From JBMOJK01 sp049315825 (GTDB taxonomy: Bacteria; Patescibacteriota; Gracilibacteria; BD1-5; UBA2023): a stretch of DNA of 64,000 nucleotides. The notes below the pieces were generated by a model. It worked only from the letters and a program-made list of their open reading frames with translations. It had not been told where the DNA came from and ran no database searches. The position numbers and the translations under genes were made by a program. The stretch is from NCBI GenBank assembly GCA_049315825.1, contig JBMOJK010000001.1, forward strand, positions 1 to 64,000, read 5' to 3'. Below are positions 40,250 through 49,798 of the stretch, in pieces (position 1 is the first letter of the stretch; each line of letters opens with the position of its first letter).

Positions 40250-40696
40250 ATGACTAGATTTTTTATAGTACTCGCCATACTTTTTTCATTCATCAGCAGC
40301 GCAAATATTGTATCTGCAAGCGATTTTTTCACGAACAATATCGTCGGATACACTGCTATTGAGGATCGATTCGATGATATCCGACTGAAAAGTTTTATAT
40401 TCCGATCCGACGTACTCAATACGAAACTCATGGATGCGCGATTATTTGTCTCAAAAGCGAAGCGAGATACACTCGTACGACTTCAGGATGGATCAGTTAG
40501 CAAGTACACTGCAGAAGATATCGCAAGTAACCTTGAGTATCTTACATACTCGCTCAATAATTATTTTGCGAACATGAAGAGTTTTGAGCGCACTGGTCGC
40601 AAAGACTTCCGAACGATCGCAAACCAAAATCTCAAAGACGCTGATATGATCTACACTCAGCTCAAAGCTATAACTTGGAACGCCTCTCGTCAGTAG
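40250..40696 (+). CDS. Small secreted helical protein
   Basis: A 148-residue protein with a signal peptide (residues 4-23, cleavage after IVSA) and a fully helical mature part of unknown family, rich in Asn, Lys and Asp. No UGA codon. TTGACA at about 40199-40204 with TTACAA further on may be its promoter. The next gene follows nine bases later. Confidence 0.65.
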   Translation: MTRFFIVLAILFSFISSANIVSASDFFTNNIVGYTAIEDRFDDIRLKSFIFRSDVLNTKLMDARLFVSKAKRDTLVRLQDGSVSKYTAEDIASNLEYLTYSLNNYFANMKSFERTGRKDFRTIANQNLKDADMIYTQLKAITWNASRQ

Positions 40697-40705
40697 AATC
40701 TGAAC

Positions 40706-41461
40706 ATGCAAACTCCTTATAAAAGATACCCCTACGACAAGGGTAACACTCCTAAGTCACAAAGATCGGAAGATATTTCAGAAGCTATCACATTCGCCCT
40801 CCCCAGACATGCAAGTCTGAAGATATTAGAAAGCATCACAGATCAAGAGCAACGTTATGGCATCAATCTTGGATTTCGCGAGATAGAAAGCTGTGAGATT
40901 ACCATAGATGAACTTGCCGATTGAGATGATCCAACGACTCGTTTCGGAGCAATTGATATCGTATTTGATCCTGCCTACCTCAGAACAGCAGGATTGATCG
41001 TCAAGAATTTTACCGATAGCACCCTGTATATCACATCCAGCGAAACGATAGACGTGAGTCCACTGAATGCGGATGAATTTGCTCAACTTCTCGAGGAGAC
41101 TGGGATGGAATACGAAAAAGATCCTATGCTCAAAAGAGTCTCAGAAATGTCTACATTCAACTTCTATATTCCACAATCTGACTTTCATTCTGGATTACAG
41201 GATATTCTGCGTTCGCTCATCGAAAGCTGTCTCGCAAGAGGTTTAAAATTCTCAAGCAGTATTCAGGCTGATCGGATTTTCTCCATCTCATATGCCCACG
41301 AAAAAGTCCTCGAACTCCTAAATAATCCCCTGCTCGAACCACCTGGAAGAAAAGACCAGGATAGCAACCTTTCTCGTATAAATCTCTACAGTTCAAAACC
41401 AATTCAGAATATTCCAAAGAAAACAAGAGACTTGCTCCAAGAAATATTCTACAAAAAATAG
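40706..41461 (+). CDS. Hypothetical protein
   Basis: A 251-residue soluble protein joined by one UGA glycine (40922-40924) between two fragments. The first 35 residues are basic and Pro/Ser-rich; the rest has mixed helices and strands with no clear motif, ending EIFYKK. The UGA context (ITIDELAD-G-DDPTTRFGAIDI) reads as a normal acidic loop. Shares a terminator with the convergent der gene. Family not recognised. Confidence 0.7.
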
Positions 41462-41483
41462 CCCCTCTGGGACTATTTTTTTG
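41454..41483. terminator. Bidirectional terminator with bulges
   Basis: AAAATAG and CTATTTT pair, extended by CCC/GGG with small mismatches, with A- and T-runs outside. It lies across the convergent ends of the 40706 gene and der. Confidence 0.65.
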
Positions 41484-42963
41484 TTTTCTTACGACGAACC
41501 CCCTTACTGAAGGTACGACGGTTTTTCACTTGGTCGTCTTCTTTGTGGAATGAATTCGCGATCTTCTCGATATACTCTGGGTCTTCAGCCTTGAGTCCTC
41601 CTCCCTTCTTGAAGATACTTTCACGCCCCTTGAGTTCGATGATGATCGGAGTACCTCCAAATCCAAAATATTCTCGGATCTGGTTCTCGATATATCGTGG
41701 ATATGAGAAGTGGAAGTGCTTCTCGTTGTTCACGGAGATGAGGAACTTTGGTGGATTTACATCGACCTGAGAACCGTAGAAAATCTTTGGCTTGTGAGAT
41801 TTCTTGTTTCCGGTAGGTGGATGCTTGAATGCAATTTGTTCGAGGAAGTTGTTGAAGACACCTGTCTTCACACGCTTCATTCGCTCGTTGCGGATCGAGA
41901 TCGCGAGATCGAGGATCTCATCGATACGCTTTCCATCGATCGCACTTGAGAAGATCGGAGTAACATATGAGATGAATTCAAACTTGCGACGAAGATATCC
42001 GAGGTATTCTTCCTTGATTGTTTCAGCGTTTACATCTTTGCGACCGAGCACTACGTCCCATTTGTTGAATACAAGGACAAGACCCTTTGAAGATTCGAGT
42101 GCCTTTCCAACGATCGACTGATCTTGTGCGGTGATCCCCTCATTTGCATCAATAACGATCACTGCAATGTCAGCACGCTCGATAGCTCGTTCACTACGCA
42201 TCACGCTCCAGTCTTCGATATTGCGAGCTCCGATTTTCCCTGAGCGGCGGATACCAGCCGTGTCGATGAGAACGATTTTCTCTTCTTTGTAGTCGAGGAT
42301 CGAGTCGATCGAGTCACGAGTTGTTCCTGGCATATCTCGCACCATGGCACGGTTTTCACCAGTCATTGCATTAACAAGAGAAGACTTTCCAACGTTCGGA
42401 CGTCCGATGATGGCAATCTTGAGGAATTGATCGTCGTAAACTGGCTCGTTGTAGTTGTATCCATCTGCCTTGAGAATGCGCGCAAACGTCTCAGAGAGAT
42501 CATAAATACCACGTGAGTGGAGTGAGCTCGTTGGAACGAGTTCAGGAAATCCAAGCGAGAGAAGCGCCTGTGCTTCACGGACACGGTCCGCATTATCGGC
42601 CTTGTTTGCAGCAATCACTACCTTCTTGCCAGAACGTCGCAAAAGTTTCGCGATTTCTTCATCGAAGGTCGTGATTTTGTCGTATTCGAGTACGAAAAGG
42701 ATGATATCAGAGCGATCAACGGACTCAGCAACGCGCTTTCGAACGTCGGCGAGTACTTCGTCGTTACTTCCGAACGAAAGACCTCCGGAGTCAGCGATCA
42801 CATAACTGATGTTCGCTTCTTCGTCGTGGATCTGGTATTCGAGGATGTCTCGAGTGGTATTCTCGATGTCAGAAACGATCGCGATCTTGTGTCCGGTGAG
42901 AGCATTAAAGATGCTGGATTTTCCAACGTTTGGACGTCCTACTATGGTAATTCTTGCGAGCAT
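41473..42963 (-). CDS. der: Ribosome-assembly GTPase Der (EngA)
   Basis: A 496-residue double GTPase required for 50S ribosome assembly. Both GTPase domains carry GRPNVGKSS (residues 8 and about 190), with DTAGI and NKAD/NKWD motifs, followed by the C-terminal KH-like domain and a very basic tail (GVRRKKTKK). Longer than typical by about 50 residues, mainly at the C-terminus. No UGA codon. Separated by one base from the CorC-like gene upstream. Confidence 0.96.
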   Translation of the reverse strand: MLARITIVGRPNVGKSSIFNALTGHKIAIVSDIENTTRDILEYQIHDEEANISYVIADSGGLSFGSNDEVLADVRKRVAESVDRSDIILFVLEYDKITTFDEEIAKLLRRSGKKVVIAANKADNADRVREAQALLSLGFPELVPTSSLHSRGIYDLSETFARILKADGYNYNEPVYDDQFLKIAIIGRPNVGKSSLVNAMTGENRAMVRDMPGTTRDSIDSILDYKEEKIVLIDTAGIRRSGKIGARNIEDWSVMRSERAIERADIAVIVIDANEGITAQDQSIVGKALESSKGLVLVFNKWDVVLGRKDVNAETIKEEYLGYLRRKFEFISYVTPIFSSAIDGKRIDEILDLAISIRNERMKRVKTGVFNNFLEQIAFKHPPTGNKKSHKPKIFYGSQVDVNPPKFLISVNNEKHFHFSYPRYIENQIREYFGFGGTPIIIELKGRESIFKKGGGLKAEDPEYIEKIANSFHKEDDQVKNRRTFSKGVRRKKTKK

Positions 42964-42964
42964 G

Positions 42965-44269
42965 CTAGCGGGTTATTTTTCGAATTTTAATATCTTCTAT
43001 TTTTCCATCGGCTACGTGCTGAACTTGGAGCGAAAGGAGTGTTCAACTTGAGCCTATTGTAAGCGTTTCGTTCGGATCTGGAAATCGTTCGAGAAGCGAA
43101 ATGATAACATATGATACCGTCTCTCCAAGAAATGATTCATCAAGTCCAATATCCGTGATATCATCAATCTCAAACTCTTGGATAATATCATCGATGAGTA
43201 CTCCACCATTGATGAGCATAGTTCCGTCTGAACACTTCTTCATGTATTCTGCTTCTTTGTCTTTCTCATCTTTGATATCCCCGAATACTTCTTCGACGAT
43301 ATCTTCCATGGTGATGACACCTGCTACCCCACCGTGTTCGTCGATAACGAGCGCGATATGCTTATGAGCACGCTGGAAGATTTCGAATACAGAGTCGATC
43401 GGCTTCGTCACTGGAACCTTGATGATCTTCTCAAGTTCAAGGCTGCAGAGCATTGCATCTGTGAGTCCCGCCTTATTCCATTCGAGGATTTCACGAAGCG
43501 TAACGACGTGATCAATGTTATCTGGAGTTTCTCGATAGACCGGAAGTCGAGAGTGGGATGAGTTGAGGAATATATCCATCGCCTCGCCTACCGTCGTCTC
43601 ACATGAGATGAATTCTACTTGGACACGTGGAGTCATGACTGATGAAGCATCAGTATCCGAAAGATCGAGGATGTTTTTGATCTTTCGGTGCTCGTCGTCC
43701 TCTACTGCACCCTTCTCTCGTGAGAGGTCGATGAAGGCGATAAGTTCTTCGGCAGAGATCGATGATCCATGCATATCCCCCTTTCCGCCAGTTATGAAGT
43801 TCAAAAGTCGAACGAAGAAATGGATGAGGAAGTTAAGCGGACGAAACAGGAACATGAGCGTACCGTAAATCGGTGCAACCGCAAGTGCTGTAGTTTCCGT
43901 AAAACGAACTCCGATGATTTTCGGAGCGATTTCCCCGAAGAGTAAAATCACCGCCGAAGCGATGAAAATCGCCCACCCAACAGCCTGATCTCCCGAGAAA
44001 CCAAACTCCCCCGCAAACCTGATCGCGACCACTGTAGAAATAGAGGAAATCGCAATCGTTACTACCGTAGTACCAATAAGGTTTACAATGAGGAGCTGTT
44101 CGTTGTTTTTCTTGATATCTGCGAGTGTCTTTGCGCCAAAGCGTCGTTCGCGCAAAAAACTTTCGAGCTTATGTGCAGAAATCGACATAAGTGGGATCTC
44201 TGTTCCTGCAAAGAATGCAAGAAGCCCAAGCAAAATAAAGAAAGAGAGGATCGTGGACGCAAGGTCCAT
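42965..44269 (-). CDS. CNNM/CorC (HlyC) family membrane protein
   Basis: A 434-residue protein: a CNNM-type membrane domain (about residues 1-180, with FAGTEIPLMSISAHKLE at its start), two CBS domains (about 205-325; first with MTPRVQVEFI, second with VTKPIDSVFE), and a C-terminal CorC/HlyC transporter-associated domain. UGA at the complement of 43043-43045 adds the last 27 residues of that domain. Homologues act in magnesium or cobalt efflux. ATG 44269 is used because the longer frame would run into the neighbouring tRNA. Confidence 0.88.
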
Positions 44270-44293
44270 ATGGGAGTTGTTAGAAATCGTGAA

Positions 44294-44368
44294 TGGTGCC
44301 CTCAGCAAGAATCGAACTTGCGTCTAAGCCTTAGGAGTGCCTTGTTCTATCCACTGAACTATGGGGGC
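44294..44368 (-). tRNA. tRNA-Arg (CCT)
   Basis: Minus-strand cloverleaf: acceptor GCCCCCA/TGAGGGC with one C-A mismatch, D-arm GTTC/GAAC, anticodon loop CTCCTAA giving anticodon CCT, T-arm GCAAG/CTTGC and an encoded CCA. The anticodon stem closes with an A-G mismatch. Confidence 0.88.
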
Positions 44369-44406
44369 GACGACGAATCGATACTTGAAATACTTCAAAA
44401 ATATCG

Positions 44407-44425
44407 AAAAAAGGCCCGAAGGCCC
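44407..44425 (-). terminator. Rho-independent terminator
   Basis: On the minus strand GGCC-TTCG-GGCC is followed by six T residues, about 40 bases beyond the stop of the 44466 gene. Confidence 0.6.
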
Positions 44426-44465
44426 GCGCATCATATGCAAAAAGTCAAAATCTTCAAATCAAAGC

Positions 44466-44861
44466 CTATCGAGCTACTTCTCGGTCGTAGACAACAGTGA
44501 GGTACGGATTGCAATATGGATCCTTAAGTGTTTCACTTACGGCCGATGAGAGCTGCATTTCCTCGGTTTTAAGAACTGGAATGTAGGCATATCCACCATT
44601 GCGGTAGGTAAATATGCGATCCACCGAAACATAGTCCACGATGCGCGAAATCTGATCATCTGCGAGATAGCTTGCCTTCGTGAGGTGGTAGTTCCCTCGA
44701 ACGAGATAACTTCGTCCACGGTAGGTATACTTAAGTGCAAAACGAGAAGCCTCAATAAGACTTGATGCAGGCTGGAATACTGCCTTCGTACTATGTCGCA
44801 CCGCCGCAGGACGAGCTGGACGTGCTGGTGCATCGAGATCGAGAATAAGCTGATTGGTCAT
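44466..44861 (-). CDS. Hypothetical basic protein
   Basis: A 131-residue protein. The N-terminal 25 residues are rich in Ala, Pro and Arg (LDAPARPARPAAVRHS); the rest is beta-rich and Tyr-rich (ALKYTYRGRSYLVRGNYH). No membrane segment and no UGA codon. Solitary, divergent from the small-gene cluster at 44996. Family not recognised. Confidence 0.65.
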   Translation of the reverse strand: MTNQLILDLDAPARPARPAAVRHSTKAVFQPASSLIEASRFALKYTYRGRSYLVRGNYHLTKASYLADDQISRIVDYVSVDRIFTYRNGGYAYIPVLKTEEMQLSSAVSETLKDPYCNPYLTVVYDREVAR

Positions 44862-44959
44862 ATGGATTTTTATTTACTCCATAATCGTCTCATACATTAT
44901 ACATATGTCAAGTAGATTGCTACTTCTTTTTGTAGAAGCGGAGAACTCTATCTCAAAAA

Positions 44960-44989
44960 TTGACAAACACAGCTCAAATACGGTATCAT
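44960..44989 (+). promoter_or_regulatory. Promoter of a leaderless small-gene cluster
   Basis: A perfect TTGACA (44960-44965), an 18-base spacer and TATCAT (44984-44989). The ATG at 44996 begins six bases after the -10, so the transcript should start at or very near the start codon. Confidence 0.6.
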
Positions 44990-44995
44990 GGGTAT

Positions 44996-45262
44996 ATGAT
45001 TGACCCTCAAACTATTCTCACACTCAGTCAAGAGATCATCGATGCCCTCGGGCTCGATGATTCAGCGCGTGAAGCAATCACCGCAGAGCTCGCCACCTGC
45101 AGCAACGAACGTCTCATAGATATGACCCAGTTACTATGAGGCTTTTACAAAAGTGTTGCTCAAACCGCAAACAGCGTAAATGGACTCATTATTCGTGATC
45201 GCAATATTGCCCGCGAAGAAGCCGAGCGTACAGATATTTCAAGCACTCTTTCATTTCTCTAA
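44996..45262 (+). CDS. Small hypothetical protein
   Basis: An 88-residue helical protein beginning MIDPQTILTLSQEIIDALG. One UGA glycine in MTQLL-G-GFYKSVAQ means the standard code yields no frame long enough to notice. The stop overlaps the start of the next gene by one base with a TAATATG arrangement. First of three small genes. Function unknown. Confidence 0.62.
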
Positions 45263-45263
45263 T

Positions 45264-45749
45264 ATGTCAGAACTTCTCAAATACAATCCAGAAACAAAAA
45301 CGGTCAGCTGTTCTCCTGAAGCTGTTACTGATGCAGTTTCCACACTCAAGCCAACCGCAGACGAAGCAAAGAACGCACTCGCAAACTGCAACAAAAACAT
45401 CGATGAAGAAAACTGAAAAAAGGGGATCAGCACCCTTACTTATCGCACGCTCTTGAATGAGGGATTCGCAAGGGATCAGGAAAAACTTGCAAAGCTACTT
45501 GGCCTTAATTCTGTAACCACTCGTTTTGAAGATCAAAACAGCAAGGTTGCAATGGAGAGATTTAAAGCGCATACAAAAGCTACAGTGGCCATCCGTGATG
45601 CAGTAGCAAAACAGAACATAGCGGAACAACGAGATGCCATCAAATGATCAGCAGAAGAGGAAAAAAAGACTGCCAACAACGCATATGCTGGCTTTGAAAG
45701 CTTTGGAAAGAAGCTTCAAGGAGTATTCGGCACAAAAAAGACCCAGTAA
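45264..45749 (+). CDS. Hypothetical helical protein
   Basis: A 161-residue soluble protein with two UGA glycines (45414-45416 and 45645-45647). The sequence is mostly amphipathic helix (for example EQRDAIKGSAEEEKKTANNA) and could form a coiled coil. It ends in a basic GKKLQGVFGTKKTQ tail. Translationally coupled to the upstream 88-residue gene. Family not recognised. Confidence 0.65.
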
Positions 45750-45863
45750 TTTACACGCTTCTGCATGACTCTTCATTCCCCAGATTTACCAAAATGAAGT
45801 CCAAAATTATCCGTTCGCGAAAAAACTGGTATTCAAGGCCTTCTCTTGCGCTATAGTAATGCT

Positions 45864-46454
45864 GTGAAATTTGTTCTTTCTTCAGGAATTATTACTGCAG
45901 GTGGAATTACTGGTATACAAACATACAAGGATGATATCATGGCACTTCAGACTCAGTACGCCGCCCAAAAGCAAGCAAGCGTAGAATCAAATATGCTGAA
46001 AGAGCTCAGCGTATTGATAGTTGAAAGCAAGCGTGAATGACCTCAAAAGTGAATCCTTTGAGCTATTGAAGCCAAACAGCAACAAGAAGGCGTTGTAGCT
46101 CGCTTCAAACTCAGTAATACTGTTGATACGGCGAGAAAATTAGAACAGTTTATCCTCGAAACATATAAGCCTGAGTGAGAAGGTTTATATAAGATGTACA
46201 GTGAATTTATACATCCACTCCCCCTCAATAAAGAAGCCATCGATAAAAAAGCTGAATTTTATGAGTCCATCCTCGAACTATACAAGCTTCGAAATCCAGG
46301 CAACGATGCTCTTGTATTGGATGAGCTTGCTAATCTCGATGCAGTATTTGTGATCGAATTCGCAGTAGACATGGTTCGAGAAGGTGCTCGAGTCAAGAAA
46401 CTCGACCGATATTACATCCGTAGAATCGACCTCAAAAACTCAGCAAGTATCTAG
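45864..46454 (+). CDS. Hypothetical protein, probably leaderless
   Basis: About 196 residues from GTG 45864. Joined across UGA glycines at 46038, 46047 and 46176. The N-terminal 20 residues are mildly hydrophobic; the remainder is helical and charged with several Glu/Lys-rich segments. TATAGT (45853-45858) ends five bases before GTG, again suggesting a leaderless mRNA; an in-frame TTG at 45846 lies upstream of that -10 and is less likely. Third of the small-gene cluster, before phosphomannomutase. Family not recognised. Confidence 0.62.
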
Positions 46455-46518
46455 AAGATCGAAAACTGCTTGCCAATTCTCAAAAGCCAATACCATGATC
46501 AAAACTAAATCACCGATC

Positions 46519-47868
46519 ATGGACTTTTCGCTACTTCTCAAATCATACGACCTTCGAGGTATTTATCCGACACAGATCGACGAATCATACTTCCTCGAGC
46601 TTGGAAAGGCATTCGGACTTTGGGCTCCAATGGGGACGATCATCATCGGTGGAGATGCACGCCTCTCCACTCTGAGCATGAAATCCTCCTTTATCGAAGG
46701 ACTTCTAAGTGTTGGGCAAAATGTGGCAGATATCGGGATCGTATCATCGGATATGCTCCAGTTCAGTAGTATTTATTATGCAGATGCTACTGCCTCGGTC
46801 ATGATCACCGCAAGTCACAATCCCAAGCAGTACAATGGGATGAAATGCTGCCTCAAGAATGCAGAACCCATCAACCTCAAGCAAGCTGCACCCGAGCTCA
46901 TTCATATCATCGAAACTGGGAAAACAGCAGAATCCTATACTCGTGGAACTTTCGAAACTCGCGATATTCTCGCTGGTTGGATCGATAAGATCGCATCATT
47001 TACGATGTCGGATTTTTCAGGACTCAAAGTAGTAGCCGATGCAGGAAATGGGACAGCTGGAGTATTCATGGGGGCGCTCGCCGAAAAACTCGGTTTCGAA
47101 CTCGTCCCACTTTTCTTCGAGCCAGATGGGAATTTCCCAAATCACCACCCATCTCCGATCGAGTCAAAGAACATGGTCGACCTCATCGCAAAAGTACGCG
47201 AAGTTGGAGCGGATATCGGAGTAGCCTTCGACGGTGACGCAGACCGCGCGGTCATGTGTGATGAAAATGGTGAGATCATCAGTGCCTCGATCGCACTCTG
47301 CGCGATCGCCGAGATGCTCCTCGCAAGAAAGCCAGGTGGAAAAATCATCCACAATGCAACCTGCAGTAATATCGTCGCAGACACCGTTCGTGCCAATGGT
47401 GGAGAAGTGATCCGAGAAAAAGTCGGACACGTATACATCAAAGAACGCATGAAAAATGATCCGGATGTCATCTTCGCAGGTGAGCATTCGAGTCATTATT
47501 TCTTCCGAGAGCTCGGCAATGCAGACTCTGGAGTAGCGGCATTCGTGTGCGTGCTCGAATACCTCGCACAGTACGAACTCAGCGCCGCAGGGCTTCAGGC
47601 GAAGTTTGCTAAATATCACAACATCGAAGAAACCAACTACGAAGTAGCTGATCCAAAAGCCGTAATCGAAAAACTCGCAGAAGAATTCAACGATGGAACA
47701 CAGGATCGGTTCGACGGACTCACGGTTCGTTACAGCGACTGGTGGTTCAATGTCCGACCAAGTTCAAACGAACCCCTCCTTCGACTCAATCTCGAAGCAA
47801 ACAACGCTGCGCTTCTCGCCGAAAAACTCGAACTTCTGAGTACCAACCTCGCCCAATATCGAATCTAA
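46519..47868 (+). CDS. Phosphomannomutase/phosphoglucomutase
   Basis: A 449-residue alpha-D-phosphohexomutase. The active-site serine lies in MITASHNPKQYNGMK, the magnesium loop is FDGDADRAVM, the sugar-binding loop is GEHSSHYFF and the phosphate-binding loop is RPSSNEPLLRL, all in order. It would interconvert hexose 6- and 1-phosphates, feeding GalU and surface glycans. ATG 46519 (MDFSLLLKSYDLRGIYP) matches the family start; ATG 46495 is an alternative. No UGA codon. Confidence 0.95.
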   Translation: MDFSLLLKSYDLRGIYPTQIDESYFLELGKAFGLWAPMGTIIIGGDARLSTLSMKSSFIEGLLSVGQNVADIGIVSSDMLQFSSIYYADATASVMITASHNPKQYNGMKCCLKNAEPINLKQAAPELIHIIETGKTAESYTRGTFETRDILAGWIDKIASFTMSDFSGLKVVADAGNGTAGVFMGALAEKLGFELVPLFFEPDGNFPNHHPSPIESKNMVDLIAKVREVGADIGVAFDGDADRAVMCDENGEIISASIALCAIAEMLLARKPGGKIIHNATCSNIVADTVRANGGEVIREKVGHVYIKERMKNDPDVIFAGEHSSHYFFRELGNADSGVAAFVCVLEYLAQYELSAAGLQAKFAKYHNIEETNYEVADPKAVIEKLAEEFNDGTQDRFDGLTVRYSDWWFNVRPSSNEPLLRLNLEANNAALLAEKLELLSTNLAQYRI

Positions 47869-47873
47869 TCACC

Positions 47874-48659
47874 ATGACTGCAACTCCTAGCCACGAAGAA
47901 CTTCTCGCCGAGATCGACATCCTCAAGCGCAAACTTGCAAACTCTGCAGCGTGGATGAAGCGCGTTGTCGAAGAAGACATCCACAAGATTGCCAAGCGAA
48001 AGGTGACCAAGATGACCGAGAACGGAAAAGAAGACTTTCTGCGTGAAAACCAAGAAGCCATCATTTCCAATCGTATCCGAGGATATTTTGGGGATATTTT
48101 GCTCATGAATGCACCCAAAAATCTCCTCGAATATCTCATCGACTCCGAGATCAGCTACTACCACCTCTCTCGCAATCCGAATGGGGACGGTTTTTCTGTC
48201 GCGAGCTCTTACAACAAGATCCTCGATGGGCTTATCGAATCCCTCATCACGGCCCAGTATCGCAAGTTTGTCCTCAAAAAAGGACCGGTAATTCTACGAA
48301 CTAACGATCCACTTGAGAAGGCACTCCATCTTGTGATTACCAAGAAATACATCCTCTCGACCGGTCGTCTCTATGGACTTATCCGAGCTATCCGCAGTGG
48401 AGAAAAGCTCTATGAGTTCGCGACCATGTTCCAAGAATATCTCAGTAAATATGGAGAGCTTCAGGCACTCCTTTTGAGCGATGAATTCTACACACCATAC
48501 TGCAAGCTCATCGAAAGTGATATATTTGGAGGAAAGCGACACACGGGCCGACTCTCGTTCGAAGAAACAGAAAAAGCCCGTCTCATACTCACCGGTGGCT
48601 ACCAGGATACAAACGGGCTCATACACAAACTACTCACCTACAGTTCAGTTCTATACTAA
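47874..48659 (+). CDS. Hypothetical helical protein
   Basis: A 261-residue soluble protein with an N-terminal coiled coil (SHEELLAEIDILKRKLANSA) and an all-helical body with no recognised motif. No UGA codon. It starts five bases after the phosphomannomutase stop, so the two are probably an operon. Converges with a 49-residue gene on the other strand. Confidence 0.72.
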   Translation: MTATPSHEELLAEIDILKRKLANSAAWMKRVVEEDIHKIAKRKVTKMTENGKEDFLRENQEAIISNRIRGYFGDILLMNAPKNLLEYLIDSEISYYHLSRNPNGDGFSVASSYNKILDGLIESLITAQYRKFVLKKGPVILRTNDPLEKALHLVITKKYILSTGRLYGLIRAIRSGEKLYEFATMFQEYLSKYGELQALLLSDEFYTPYCKLIESDIFGGKRHTGRLSFEETEKARLILTGGYQDTNGLIHKLLTYSSVLY

Positions 48660-48805
48660 AGAAGCGTCTTGAGATCCTCAATCTCCGCAGGAGTAAAATA
48701 ACAGATCAGCTTTAGAAACTGATCTTTCTCTGCCTCAGAAAGTTTCGAAGCTTTGATTTTATCAGAGATAGGTACTTCAACAAGTACCTCTGTAACGCTA
48801 AACAT
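48656..48805 (-). CDS. Small hypothetical protein
   Basis: A 49-residue frame, ATG at 48805 and TAG at 48656, reading MFSVTEVLVEVPISDKIKAS and ending FTPAEIEDLKTLL. It has helix-forming, charged composition and ends exactly against the convergent gene with a four-base overlap. No UGA codon is involved; it is simply short. No homologue recognised and no ribosome-binding site seen. Confidence 0.5.
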   Translation of the reverse strand: MFSVTEVLVEVPISDKIKASKLSEAEKDQFLKLICYFTPAEIEDLKTLL

Positions 48806-48861
48806 AGAGGTGGTGAGTGATTTGTATTTAATATAAATTATTTAAGCATACTAATAATAAT

Positions 48862-49341
48862 ATGTCAATTATTCTCGGAATCGATCCTGGTACAACGACG
48901 GTTGGATTTTGAGTGATTGAAGTAACGGGCTCGAAGCGGACTATTTTGAATTTCTGAGTCATACACACCACCCCGAAACTCGATGCAGCCCTCAAACTCA
49001 TCGATATCGAGAAGGATCTAAGTGAACTCATCGAGATGTACAAACCAGATGCCTGTGGAATAGAAAAACTTTTCTTTTTTCGCAATCAAACCACCATCAT
49101 CGATGTCGCTCAGAGCCGCGGAGTGATCATGCACACGATCGCACGACGTGGGATTCCGATCTACGAATATACCCCACTTCAGGTCAAAAAGGGCATCTGC
49201 GGAAGCGGGGCTGCCAAAAAACTCCAAGTCCAAAACGCTCTCAAAATCCTCTTTGGACTCTCTGACATCCCAAAGCCTGACGATGCAGCCGATGCTCTTG
49301 CTATCGCCTATATCACGAGTCTTGCCCGACCCAAGATGTAA
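48862..49341 (+). CDS. ruvC: Holliday junction endodeoxyribonuclease RuvC
   Basis: A 159-residue RuvC resolvase. The catalytic acids are in IDPGTTT (Asp8), GIEKLFFFRNQ and DDAADALAIA. UGA at 48910 gives the conserved glycine of VGF-G-VIE, and a second at 48955 the glycine of ILNF-G-VI. The standard code would place the start after both and lose the first catalytic Asp. Length is normal for the family. A terminator follows immediately. Confidence 0.95.
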
Positions 49342-49345
49342 CCAT

Positions 49346-49371
49346 AAAAGACACTCTCCGGAGTGTCTTTT
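49346..49371 (+). terminator. Rho-independent terminator
   Basis: AAAAGACACTC pairs with GAGTGTCTTTT around TCCG directly after the ruvC stop. Confidence 0.82.
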
Positions 49372-49416
49372 ATATACGATTCAATGTTACGTATTTATAT
49401 CTACCACCCTTGAAGA

Positions 49417-49770
49417 CTAAGGAGGAATTTCCTCTTTATAAGCCTTTAGAATAGCTCAATCCTCCAGGATTGCATCCTGAAATTCGGTATAGCATGGAGG
49501 GTCTGTGTGCGAGATGACAAGTGCATGTACTCGGCGTGAGATCATCAACCAGACACTCAGCGGATCTTTTGTTTCTATGTAGAATCATTGTTTCCATCAC
49601 TAACAAGAAAGCCAGCAACAGACAAATATAGCAGCAAACACTGCGGGCACATATAGACCAGCAATAATATTGACTGATTTGGTAAAATAACTAATAAAAT
49701 ACCATTGTCTATGACTCTCACGGAAGTCTTCACGAAGAGGCGCTTGAAGTCATCGATATTTTCTATACAA
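49417..49770 (-). pseudogene. TAG-interrupted small membrane protein gene
   Basis: A minus-strand frame from TTG 49770 to TAG 49417-49419 that is open except for one TAG at 49600-49602. It reads as protein on both sides: LREDFRESHRQWYFISYFTK and a membrane helix (IIAGLYVPAVFAAIFVCCW) before the TAG; then FYIETKDPLSVW, RRVHALVISHTDPPCYTEFQ and an acidic end after it, with UGA as glycine at several points. A whole protein would have 117 residues. Either a nonsense mutation, two adjacent genes, or readthrough. Fills the ruvC-alaS gap. Confidence 0.5.
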
Positions 49771-49798
49771 TGCAACTTCCGATTATTTACGCATCCAT

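Noticed and set aside
49671..49698. Promoter-like TTGACT and TAATAA upstream of alaS
   Set aside because: The match lies inside the TAG-interrupted minus-strand frame and 100 bases from alaS in AT-rich sequence. Too weak to list.
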